From: an uncultured Oleiphilus sp.
Lineage (GTDB): Bacteria; Pseudomonadota; Gammaproteobacteria; Pseudomonadales; Oleiphilaceae
Direction: 5' to 3'
DNA: 64,000 nt
Assembly: GCA_913020045.1 (NCBI GenBank)
Contig: CAJWBE010000020.1
Coordinates: forward strand, 1-64,000
A program made the translations under genes and the position numbers. The notes below the pieces were generated by a model. It saw only the letters and a program-made list of their open reading frames with translations, did not search any database and had not been told where the DNA came from. This document shows, piece by piece, positions 28,061-36,861 of the stretch (positions within the stretch are counted from its first letter, which is position 1; every line of letters starts with the position of its first letter).

Positions 28061-29221
28061 GTGCGCAACGTTTTACGCAACAAGGGCCTTGTCCTTAATA
28101 CATTATTTTTGTGCGTTCTCGCCGTCGTTTCTGGGTGTAGCACCGAGCAGGTCAACCCCCCTACAGAGTTGCAAGACTTTGAGCGCGATGTGTGGATGAA
28201 AAGAATGTGGAAGTCTCCGGTTGGTGCTGGCGACGATGGATTAGGTTTAGAATTGAGTCCAGTCGTTATTGGCGACAATATTGTTACGATCGATGCGGAC
28301 GGTGTGCTCAGTTATGTCAACCTAGAGACCGGTAAACTGGTCATGAAGCGAGATTTAGCTGAGCGAGTGCTTGGTGGTCTTGCGCTAGATCAGCTTTGTC
28401 TTTACTACAGCACGGCTCAAGGTGACCTTGTTTGCGTCGACCGAGAGTCAGGCAATCCACGTTGGCGGCGTAAGCTGTCTAGCGAAATTGTTTCCCCTGC
28501 AGGGACGGATGGTCGAGTTGTCGTAGTCCATGCAACAGATGGCTCTGTGTTTGCACATGACGCTTCCGAAGGTAATTTACTTTGGCAATACGATAACGCA
28601 GCACCTGCGCTTACTTTGCGCGGAAATCCAACGCCGGTTGTGAAAGAAGGGCAAGTGGTGACGGGATTCGCTAATGGTGAATTAATCGCCTTTGATGCCC
28701 GTACCGGTGTGGTTCAGTGGGAGATCAATGTTGGAGTGCCCAAGGGGCGAACGGAGCTAGAGCGTCTTGTTGATGTCGATGGCGCGCCGGTGGTGATTGA
28801 TAATCGAGTTTATGCCGTCGGCTATCAGGGCAATCTCGTAGCGATCGACCGGCGTACCGGCGGAGAAGTTTGGGCTAAACCCATGTCCTCTTTTAACGGT
28901 ATGACCGCGAGTGAGAACAGAGCGTTTGTCAGTCTAGATGACGGAACGATCGTTGGCGTTAATAGCACAAATGGCAACAAGGCATGGCAGTCATCGCTTT
29001 TGAAATACCGACGCACTGGCAGCTTAACGTCTGCTGAAACCTTGTTGTTCGTAGACGACTTTGAAGGTTATGTGCATGTTTTTACAGAAGATAAAGGCAA
29101 GCTCGTCGCGCGAATTAGACCTGACCGTGACGGAGTGATGGGCGACCCGCTTGTATGGGGTGATCATTTATATTTTTATGCGCGCGATGGCTATCTGGTT
29201 GCGTACCACATTTACCGTTAA
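28061..29221 (+). CDS. bamB: Outer membrane assembly lipoprotein BamB
   Basis: 386 residues. A lipoprotein signal ends in VVSGC with the acylated Cys near residue 26, followed by an eight-bladed PQQ-type beta-propeller (repeats such as GNLLWQYD, GVVQWEINV, GGEVWAKPM). BamB binds BamA and helps insert beta-barrel proteins. The start is GTG nine bases after the yfgM stop. der follows after 15 bases. Confidence 0.95.
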   Translation: MRNVLRNKGLVLNTLFLCVLAVVSGCSTEQVNPPTELQDFERDVWMKRMWKSPVGAGDDGLGLELSPVVIGDNIVTIDADGVLSYVNLETGKLVMKRDLAERVLGGLALDQLCLYYSTAQGDLVCVDRESGNPRWRRKLSSEIVSPAGTDGRVVVVHATDGSVFAHDASEGNLLWQYDNAAPALTLRGNPTPVVKEGQVVTGFANGELIAFDARTGVVQWEINVGVPKGRTELERLVDVDGAPVVIDNRVYAVGYQGNLVAIDRRTGGEVWAKPMSSFNGMTASENRAFVSLDDGTIVGVNSTNGNKAWQSSLLKYRRTGSLTSAETLLFVDDFEGYVHVFTEDKGKLVARIRPDRDGVMGDPLVWGDHLYFYARDGYLVAYHIYR

Positions 29222-29236
29222 TGAGTTTATAACTAA

Positions 29237-30679
29237 ATGATTCCAGTGATTGCCTTGGTAGGGCGCCCAAATGTTGGTAAATCTACCTTATTTAATCGTC
29301 TTACTCGCTCTCGCGATGCCATCGTAGCGGACTATCCGGGGCTAACTCGCGATAGGAAGTACGGTGAAGGTCGATCGCTCGAAAAATCCTATATCGTGAT
29401 TGATACGGGTGGCATTAGCGGCGATGAGGTCGGGATAGATGCGGCAATGGCTGAACAGTCACTGTTAGCGATCGAAGAAGCAGATGTCGTTATGTTCGTT
29501 GTCGATGCGCGAGATGGACTTACTCCAACAGATGAGGCGATTGCTAAACACATTCGTCAGACCGGTAAAACGTGTACCTTGGTCATTAACAAAATAGATG
29601 GCCTGAACGAAGATTTGGTGGCGACTGATTTCTATCGAATGGGAATGGCTGATATTCGGCTCACAGCGGCATCTCATAACCGCGGAATAAGGTCGCTAAT
29701 CGAGCAAACGCTTGAGGCGTTTCCAGAGCAAGTAGAGAACGAAGATGATGGTCAATCTGGCTGTCGTATCGGCATCATCGGGCGGCCTAACGTCGGTAAA
29801 TCAACGTTAGTTAATCGCTTGTTGGGCGAAGACCGCGTGGTCGTTTATGACGAGCCTGGCACCACACGGGATAGCGTTTATATTCCTTATGAGCGACGAG
29901 ACAAGCCATACACCTTGATCGATACTGCGGGTGTAAGACGCCGGAAAAATGTCAAAGAAAGTGTCGAAAAGTTTAGTATTATCAAAACCTTGCAGGCAAT
30001 TGAAGACGCAAATGTCGTTGTCATTGTTATTGACGCGCGTGAAGGCGTGGTGGATCAGGATCTTCATTTGATCGGGTTTGCAATGGATGCTGGCCGCGCG
30101 TTGGTGATTGCGGTCAATAAATGGGACGGTATGACCCCAGAAGACCGTAAGACGGTTAAAACAGAACTGAATCGCCGCTTAGTATTTCTTGATTATGCAG
30201 AGCTTCACTTTATTTCTGCTAAGCACGGTACCGGGGTAGGGGATCTATACAAGTCGATTGATAATGGTTATGCGTCAGCATTCGCCAAATGGTCTACCAA
30301 CCGCCTAACTGAGTTGTTGGTTGATTGTGTTTCTGACCATCAGCCACCGGTTGTTAGAGGGCGACGAATTAAGCTCCGCTATGCACATCAGGGCGGCTCC
30401 AACCCACCTAGAATTATTGTTCATGGCTCTAAAACTGACGATATCCCTGCGAGTTATCGTCGATATTTGGAAAAAACTTTCCGCAAGGTGCTGAGAGTCC
30501 AGGGCACGCCTATACGCTTTGATTTTAAGTCAGGTGATAATCCATTCGCGACGCCTTCTCATAAAATGGACGCTAAATCGAAAACGAAGCTGGTTCGTAA
30601 GGCTGCCTCTAAAGAATATGGTAGCCGCCGATCAAGTAAAAATCGTAGGAAAAAAACAGGTGCAAAGCGTGACCATTAA
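29237..30679 (+). CDS. der: Ribosome-assembly GTPase Der (EngA)
   Basis: 480 residues with two tandem GTPase domains, each with a GRPNVGKST Walker A motif (near residues 8 and 184) and NKxD motifs (NKID near 120, NKWD near 297), plus a C-terminal KH-like domain. Der acts in 50S subunit maturation. A basic C-terminal tail ([17 protein letters not shown]) is typical. Its end overlaps the start of the asparaginase-like gene. Confidence 0.98.
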   Translation: MIPVIALVGRPNVGKSTLFNRLTRSRDAIVADYPGLTRDRKYGEGRSLEKSYIVIDTGGISGDEVGIDAAMAEQSLLAIEEADVVMFVVDARDGLTPTDEAIAKHIRQTGKTCTLVINKIDGLNEDLVATDFYRMGMADIRLTAASHNRGIRSLIEQTLEAFPEQVENEDDGQSGCRIGIIGRPNVGKSTLVNRLLGEDRVVVYDEPGTTRDSVYIPYERRDKPYTLIDTAGVRRRKNVKESVEKFSIIKTLQAIEDANVVVIVIDAREGVVDQDLHLIGFAMDAGRALVIAVNKWDGMTPEDRKTVKTELNRRLVFLDYAELHFISAKHGTGVGDLYKSIDNGYASAFAKWSTNRLTELLVDCVSDHQPPVVRGRRIKLRYAHQGGSNPPRIIVHGSKTDDIPASYRRYLEKTFRKVLRVQGTPIRFDFKSGDNPFATPSHKMDAKSKTKLVRKAASKEYGSRRSSKNRRKKTGAKRDH

Positions 30680-31151
30680 GCTATTGACCATGGGTGGCAC
30701 CATAGATAAAGACTACTTTGATTCATTGAGTGAATACAAAGTCGTCGAGTCAGTATTAGCGGACGAAATAGCGCGTATTGGCATTGCTGAAAAATTTGAT
30801 GTCGAACCGATTTGTTATAAAGATAGCTTAGAAATAACCGCTGAAGACAGAGAAAATCTAAAGTCTGCGATAGAGGCGTGTCCGCATAAGAATATTCTTG
30901 TATCGCATGGCACCGACACGATGGTAGAAACTGCTACTTTTCTTGAAGGTATTACGGGTAAGACAATTGTCCTTTTTGGAGCAATGCGGCCTTTGAGGTT
31001 TAAGGATACGGATGGTTTATTCAACGCCGCGTTTGCAATCGGGGCGTTGAAATCTAGTAAACAAGGTGTCTATGTGGCAATGAGTTGCCAGCTTTTCAGC
31101 CCAGACCAAGTCGTTAAAAATCGTGCTGAGTCGCGATTTGAGTTGAAGTAG
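30669..31151 (+). CDS. Single-domain asparaginase-like protein
   Basis: 160 residues matching only the N-terminal domain of type I/II L-asparaginases: the first catalytic Thr in [10 protein letters not shown] near residue 10 and the second motif [12 protein letters not shown] near residue 80, with [14 protein letters not shown] near 105. Full asparaginases are about 330 residues with a second domain that completes the active site across the dimer, so asparagine hydrolysis is uncertain. I use the GTG at 30669, eight bases after AGG; an alternative GTG is at 30660. It overlaps der by 11 bases and its stop overlaps the next GTG, so the three are coupled. Confidence 0.85.
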   Translation: MTIKLLTMGGTIDKDYFDSLSEYKVVESVLADEIARIGIAEKFDVEPICYKDSLEITAEDRENLKSAIEACPHKNILVSHGTDTMVETATFLEGITGKTIVLFGAMRPLRFKDTDGLFNAAFAIGALKSSKQGVYVAMSCQLFSPDQVVKNRAESRFELK

Positions 31152-31357
31152 TGACTGAAGGCGAGTGCCCTCGATGTCATAGCAGCAACGAGTGTGCGAT
31201 GGCCGAGTCAGGATCTACCAAACTGACGAAGTGTTGGTGCTTTGATGCGGATTTTTCGGCTTTGCTACGCGAAAAACTCAAGCAGGATTACCCACAGAAG
31301 TGCTGCCTGTGCAGCGCTTGCATTAAAGAGATAGAGCGAGAAATCCGTGCGGTTTAA
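31151..31357 (+). CDS. Cysteine-rich CWC-family protein
   Basis: 68 residues with eight cysteines: CPRC, an isolated Cys, CWCF in the middle (the CWC signature) and CCLCSAC near the C-terminus, followed by an acidic/basic helix. The pattern fits the Cys-rich CWC family, whose likely role is metal (zinc) binding; no biochemical function is established. The GTG start overlaps the stop of the asparaginase-like gene by one base, so they are translated together. Confidence 0.82.
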   Translation: MTEGECPRCHSSNECAMAESGSTKLTKCWCFDADFSALLREKLKQDYPQKCCLCSACIKEIEREIRAV

Positions 31358-31430
31358 GCCGAATAACGAAGCGTCTTTAAGGGTTTCTGTCATCCAATTA
31401 TGAAAGCTTTATAGTGACAAAGGATTGACT

Positions 31431-31799
31431 ATGATACATCTAATTATCGTCGCATTTTCTGGCGCGTTAGGTACGCTAGCGCGCTACGGTGCGTTGAAGT
31501 GGGTAGGGACGCACAATTTTCCTTGGGGTACGTTTACGGTCAACGTGGTTGGCTCTTTTGTTATGGGTGTGCTTTTTGTGCTGATTGCAGAAAAGGGAAT
31601 CGTAAACCCCTCCATACGGCCGTATGTTATGACTGCATTTTTGGGTGCCTTTACGACCTTTTCAACATTTTCGTTGGACACATTCCAATTGATTGAAAGC
31701 GGACAGCTTCTGTCTGCATTGCTGTACATATTAGGTTCTGTTGTCCTATGCGTCTTGGTACTGAGTGTCGGTATCTTTGGCGCTAGGAGTATTTTTTAA
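31431..31799 (+). CDS. crcB: Fluoride ion channel CrcB/FluC
   Basis: 122 residues from the ATG at 31431, six bases after AAAGGA; an in-frame TTG at 31425 is less likely. Four TM helices with family motifs GALGTLARY near residue 10, GTFTVNVVGSFVMG near 37 and AFLGAFTTFSTFS near 70, which supply the fluoride-lining Phe residues and the Asn/Thr sites. The dimer exports fluoride. I looked for a fluoride riboswitch in the 70-base leader and did not find one. serS follows after 23 bases. Confidence 0.95.
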   Translation: MIHLIIVAFSGALGTLARYGALKWVGTHNFPWGTFTVNVVGSFVMGVLFVLIAEKGIVNPSIRPYVMTAFLGAFTTFSTFSLDTFQLIESGQLLSALLYILGSVVLCVLVLSVGIFGARSIF

Positions 31800-31816
31800 T
31801 CATTTATGCAAGATAA

Positions 31817-33102
<1,286 letters not shown>

Positions 33103-33103
<1 letters not shown>

Positions 33104-34482
33104 TGGATTTTTTACCGCTATTTTTTAAGGTCTCCTCGTCCAACGCGTTGGTATTCGGAAGTACTGACGCTGCGAAACGAAAGATAGAAGTGCTCACTAA
33201 GGCTGGATGCTATGTAACTTGGGCTGACGCGAGCCTTGTGGCGAAAGAGCTATTGGATTCGGGCCTAGTAACGGTGGTTGACAAAGCTAGTGATGCGCAC
33301 TGGTCATCTGTTCAGTTTGTTGTTGCCGCTTATGGAGATCGCGATAGCGATGACGCTATCGCGAAGACTGCAAAAGCTCGTAACTTACCAGTTAATGTCG
33401 TTAATAACGCGGCGCTAAGTACCTTTGTGTTTCCATCGATTATTGATCGATCGCCGATAATTGCAGCTGTCTCTAGTAGTGGCGAACTACCGGTCCTGAC
33501 GCGCTTATTGCGGAGCCGATTGGAGTCAACTATTCCTCATGCTTTTGGCCGCATGGCGTCGATAGCGACTGAGTACCGCGGTAAAGTTAAGAACAAGTTT
33601 GAGCATCTGAATAGCCGGCGCCGTTTTTGGGAGCGTCATTTGGAGGGCCGCTTTGCAGACTTGATTTTCTCCGGAGAGGAAGCGAAGGCTCGCGAGCTAA
33701 TTGAACATAGTCTTTCGCAGAAAAGTACCAACCAAAACGCCAGCGGAGAGGTCTATCTTGTTGGAGCCGGGCCTGGTGATCCCGACTTGTTGACGTTTAA
33801 AGCGCTTCGCTTAATACGCCAGGCCGACATTGTGTTTTATGACCGCTTAGTCTCTGACGACGTGATGGCGTTGGTTCGACAAGACGCCGAGAAAATAAAC
33901 GTAGGCAAAGAGCGTTCTAGACATTTGGTTCCTCAAGAGTCGATCAATCAACTGTTAGTTAACCATGCAAAGCAGGGAGCTCGCGTGCTTCGGCTTAAGG
34001 GTGGAGACCCCTTTATATTTGGTCGTGGTGGAGAGGAAATTGAAACCCTAGCGGAGCATAATATTCCGTTCCAAGTGGTGCCTGGGATTACTGCTGCAGC
34101 AGGCTGCGCCTCCTATTCAGGTATTCCGTTAACGCATCGCGATTACGCTCAGTCGGTCCGTTTTATCACGGGCCATTTGAAGGATGATAGCCATGATTTG
34201 CCATGGGCTGAATTGATTCATGACCAGCAGACCTTAGTCTTCTATATGGGCCTCTCAGCACTGGATACCATATGTCGCTGTTTGATCGACCACGGGATGT
34301 CGAAAGATAAACCTGCTGCCCTGATATCCAAAGGCACGACGCGCGATCAACAAGTGTTAACCGGAACGGTCGGTGATCTTTATGAAAAGTTTAAACAGAG
34401 CTCATTGAAAGCGCCTACCATCATCCTCGTTGGTGATGTCGTGACCCTGCGCGATAAACTTAAATGGCGCGAGGAAAGTTAA
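33103..34482 (+). CDS. cysG: Siroheme synthase (three-function CysG)
   Basis: 459 residues. The N-terminal ~150 residues form the precorrin-2 dehydrogenase/ferrochelatase domain (MDFLPLFFKV start, NAD-binding region with VFGSTDAAKRKIEVLTKAG; SSSGELPVLTRLLRSRLE near 125). The C-terminal uroporphyrinogen-III methyltransferase domain starts near residue 215 with LVGAGPGDPDLLTFKALRL and includes RLKGGDPFIFGRGGEE near 303. It supplies siroheme for sulfite and nitrite reductases. The glycine-rich nucleotide loop is short (GST) but otherwise normal. Confidence 0.96.
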
Positions 34483-34628
34483 CTCGCTATAAACTTGCGT
34501 TACAGTGCGTTGGACTTCGGTGCTGCTTTGTACCACTGTGGTAGAGCGCACAGGGACTATGCGTCTTTTTACCAGCAACTGCCTCAAGATGACGCTACAT
34601 TAGCGTTATCAATCACGAGGAGTTATTT

Positions 34629-35105
34629 GTGCAAAATCTTCCTACTCAGCTCATCAAACTACGCGCTATTTGCAATGTTCCGTTGTCGGAATTTTCCGAA
34701 ACCGAGACGCCAAAAGACTTTTCCAACGAAAAAACGCGCTTAGGTTTTCTAAAAATGTTGCGAAAACCTAAGGTCGAAAGCAAGCCCACGTATCGGGTGC
34801 CAAAGCAGATATTCATTAATACGGCTGCGTGGCTTGGTTTTTCAACAGTGCCGGGTTCACCTGTTTCATTGTGGCTAACTTACAGAGACGCGAAAGGCGA
34901 GTCGTCGGTATTGATCGATGAGCAGCGTATTGAGGCTCCCGGATCTGTTATGTTGTCAGGCAACGTAAGTCTTGATTTTGCCGGCGACGTTGAATACATC
35001 AAGGTTAGTTGCGGTGGTCTAAAAGACGCGGATCAGTTTAGCGTAGACGAACTTTACGTTAAAAATCAGAAGGATATAGATGTTGCGCAACAAGCTGTTG
35101 GATAA
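34629..35105 (+). CDS. Hypothetical protein
   Basis: 158 residues, not recognised. The GTG at 34629 has an AGGAG site six bases upstream. A basic N-terminal third (about residues 1-58) is followed by a region with alternating hydrophobic residues and many Gly/Val (FINTAAWLGFSTVPGSPVSLWLTYRD...), suggesting a beta-sandwich. A single Cys near residue 132 follows; there is no signal peptide or TM helix. It stands alone after cysG and converges with the small gene at 35128-35316. Confidence 0.65.
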   Translation: MQNLPTQLIKLRAICNVPLSEFSETETPKDFSNEKTRLGFLKMLRKPKVESKPTYRVPKQIFINTAAWLGFSTVPGSPVSLWLTYRDAKGESSVLIDEQRIEAPGSVMLSGNVSLDFAGDVEYIKVSCGGLKDADQFSVDELYVKNQKDIDVAQQAVG

Positions 35106-35127
35106 AGGCTTAGTGTCGCATCGATTT

Positions 35128-35316
35128 TTAACTTTGCTCGGTGGTTCCGACTACTAATAGGTTCGGTACCACTTCTGTGCGTCTGATAGTAAATGATTCA
35201 TATTCATCCGCTCGCTTGAAGCCTTTAGATCGCTCTATCTTACTAACCAAGACATGCTCATCAGCCGCCAGTACGGTGTCGTCTGTCTTGTTGGTTAACT
35301 CATGTACGTTCATCAT
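35128..35316 (-). CDS. Small hypothetical protein with sigma-54-type upstream region
   Basis: 62 residues, not recognised. The ATG at 35316 (or the next codon) has a strong AGGAG site with seven-base spacing. The sequence is charged and hydrophilic with a C-terminal hydrophobic strand (VVPNLLVVGT); there is no signal, TM helix or cysteine. It is transcribed alone, after the terminator of the DAHP synthase gene, from a region holding a -24/-12 element, an IHF consensus and an upstream dyad. A competing plus-strand frame at 35141-35335 lacks a comparable ribosome-binding site. Confidence 0.62.
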   Translation of the reverse strand: MMNVHELTNKTDDTVLAADEHVLVSKIERSKGFKRADEYESFTIRRTEVVPNLLVVGTTEQS

Positions 35317-35403
35317 TTCCTTTCTCCTGAACTGACATCAACGGTGTCGATCGCGATCGGTAGGGTTGGGTATCGCGTTGACTGCCTAAGCTATTAAATA
35401 CTT

Positions 35404-35420
35404 TGCTAAACGTGTGCCAA
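35404..35420 (-). promoter_or_regulatory. Sigma-54 (-24/-12) promoter candidate
   Basis: On the minus strand TTGGCACA-CGTT-TAGCA matches the RpoN consensus TTGGCACG-N4-TTGCW, with GG (35418-35417) and GC (35406-35405) exactly ten bases apart. Predicted start is near 35393, leaving a leader of about 77 bases before the ATG at 35316. Confidence 0.58.
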
Positions 35421-35437
35421 TAAATTTATATATTAAT

Positions 35438-35450
35438 AATCAATAGCTTA
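35438..35450. promoter_or_regulatory. IHF-binding consensus
   Basis: AATCAATAGCTTA on the plus strand matches WATCAA-N4-TTR at every defined position. It lies about 20-30 bases upstream of the -24 element, the typical place for IHF-assisted looping at sigma-54 promoters, in an AT-rich stretch. Confidence 0.5.
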
Positions 35451-35503
35451 GAGTTTTCGTTGGCGTCAGACGATTAGGCTTACGAGAAATAGGTGACAAA
35501 AAA

Positions 35504-35518
35504 GGTCAGCAAATGACC
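35504..35518. promoter_or_regulatory. Upstream dyad, possible activator site
   Basis: GGTCA-GCAAA-TGACC is an exact inverted repeat with five-base centre, preceded by a further GGTGACA half-site at 35492-35498. It is about 85-100 bases upstream of the -24 element and just beyond the terminator of the DAHP synthase gene, so it fits an enhancer-type site. A role in termination is possible but it lacks a U-tract. Confidence 0.4.
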
Positions 35519-35520
35519 AG

Positions 35521-35545
35521 AAAAAAGGCGCCATAGAGGCGCCTT
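35521..35545 (-). terminator. Intrinsic terminator of the DAHP synthase gene
   Basis: On the minus strand AAGGCGCC-TCTAT-GGCGCC is followed by six T (plus-strand arms 35527-35532 and 35538-35543). It lies 31 bases after the stop at 35576. Confidence 0.88.
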
Positions 35546-35575
35546 CAATTCTTTCTGATGTAAAACCTGTTCAGA

Positions 35576-36640
35576 TTAACGGTTCGGTAGAACAGTCTTT
35601 AGCTTTTCATGCATATCGAGAATAGCCTTTTCGGTGGTTTCCCAGTCAATACATGCGTCGGTAACAGATACACCGTAAGTAAGCTCGCTCAAGTCTTTCG
35701 GGATAGACTGGTTACCCCAAGCGATGTTGCTTTCAACCATCAGTCCAACGATAGACTTATTACCTTCAATGATCTGGTTGGTCGCATCCTGCATCACTAG
35801 TGGTTGCAACGCTGGGTCCTTGCTCGAATTGGCATGGCTACAGTCGATCATAATGTTCTTTTTAAGGTTTGCCTTTTCTAAGGCTTGCTCACAAACAGCA
35901 ACGTTGACTGAGTCATAGTTTGGCTTGCCACCGCCGCCTCGCAATACCACGTGGGCGTATGGGTTACCTTTCGTTCTGATAACAGCAACTTGGCCTTCTC
36001 GGTTAATCCCTAGAAAACTATGCGGGTGAGAAACAGAGTTGAGTGCGTTCGTGGCGACTTCCAAACCTCCATCGGTACCATTTTTGAAACCAATCGCAAC
36101 AGATAGGCCGCTACTCATTTCACGATGCGTTTGCGACTCGGTGGTTCTTGCACCAATTGCAGACCAAGCAATCGTGTCTTGAAGGTACTGTGGAGAAATT
36201 GGATCTAACGCTTCTGTCGCAGTAGGTAGGCCAATTTCGTTTATGTCGACAAGAAGCTGACGACCAATATGTAAGCCTTCCTCTACTTCGAAAGAGTCAT
36301 TCAGATGAGGGTCATTGATAAGACCTTTCCAGCCGACCGTCGTACGTGGCTTTTCGAAATAAACGCGCATTACCAAGTAGAGTGTATCGCTTACTTTTTC
36401 AGCTAACGTTTTTAGCCTTTGGGCATAGTCTTTAGCGGCTTCAATATCGTGTATTGAGCAGGGACCAATAACGATAAACAAACGCTTATCTTTACGGTCA
36501 AGGATATTGTTAATCGTCTCACGGCCTTTTAAAACCGTTTCTGACGCACCCTCTGTAAGAGGTATATCTTTTTTTAGTTGGCCCGGTGTGATCAAAATCT
36601 CTTGGGAGTGCACGTTTACATTTTCTAATTTGCTGGTCAT
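35576..36640 (-). CDS. 3-deoxy-7-phosphoheptulonate synthase, class I (AroF/G/H type)
   Basis: 354 residues. It condenses PEP and erythrose-4-phosphate to DAHP, the first shikimate-pathway step. Family motifs are FIVIGPCSIHD near residue 56, MRVYFEKPRTTVGWKGLINDPHLNDSF near 91-117, AIGARTTESQTHREMSSGLS near 163, CSHANSSKDP near 268 and GLMVESNIAWGNQ near 300. I cannot tell the Phe-, Tyr- or Trp-sensitive isozyme from sequence alone, so no symbol is given. It is a single-gene unit on the minus strand with its own terminator. Confidence 0.95.
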   Translation of the reverse strand: MTSKLENVNVHSQEILITPGQLKKDIPLTEGASETVLKGRETINNILDRKDKRLFIVIGPCSIHDIEAAKDYAQRLKTLAEKVSDTLYLVMRVYFEKPRTTVGWKGLINDPHLNDSFEVEEGLHIGRQLLVDINEIGLPTATEALDPISPQYLQDTIAWSAIGARTTESQTHREMSSGLSVAIGFKNGTDGGLEVATNALNSVSHPHSFLGINREGQVAVIRTKGNPYAHVVLRGGGGKPNYDSVNVAVCEQALEKANLKKNIMIDCSHANSSKDPALQPLVMQDATNQIIEGNKSIVGLMVESNIAWGNQSIPKDLSELTYGVSVTDACIDWETTEKAILDMHEKLKTVLPNR

Positions 36641-36793
36641 TTAAAAAGCCTACTTCATTGCATAATTCTTATAAGAAACCGATGTTTAGTGAATTAATTT
36701 TCGGTGGCAGAATAGCCATGTATGTTGCGCTATACGGGCGTGTATTGCAATGGCGTTTGGAGGCTAACATGGCACAAATCATAAATCTGGCGT

Positions 36794-36826
36794 TTTCACT
36801 GAAATCACAGTGAAAGCTTCTATACT
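36794..36826 (+). promoter_or_regulatory. Dyad and -10 element upstream of DUF1631-PilZ
   Basis: TTTCACTG-AAATCA-CAGTGAAA (36794-36815) is an exact 8-bp inverted repeat, and TATACT follows at 36821-36826. The dyad covers the expected -35 position, so it could be an operator. A 14-residue reading frame with a strong GGAGG site (36769-36813) ends inside the dyad. I do not know the regulator. Confidence 0.35.
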
Positions 36827-36861
36827 GAGGGTAATAAACTATATGGAACTTTGTCATCGTA

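Noticed and set aside
31358-31430. Fluoride riboswitch upstream of crcB
   Set aside because: The short leader does not show the conserved fluoride aptamer sequence, and crcB is followed by serS in a housekeeping context.
34495-34743. 82-codon plus-strand frame
   Set aside because: Starts with an unsupported TTG and overlaps the better-supported gene at 34629-35105, which has an AGGAG site.
35141-35335. 64-codon plus-strand frame opposite the small gene at 35128-35316
   Set aside because: No ribosome-binding site; the minus-strand frame has a strong site and a promoter layout.
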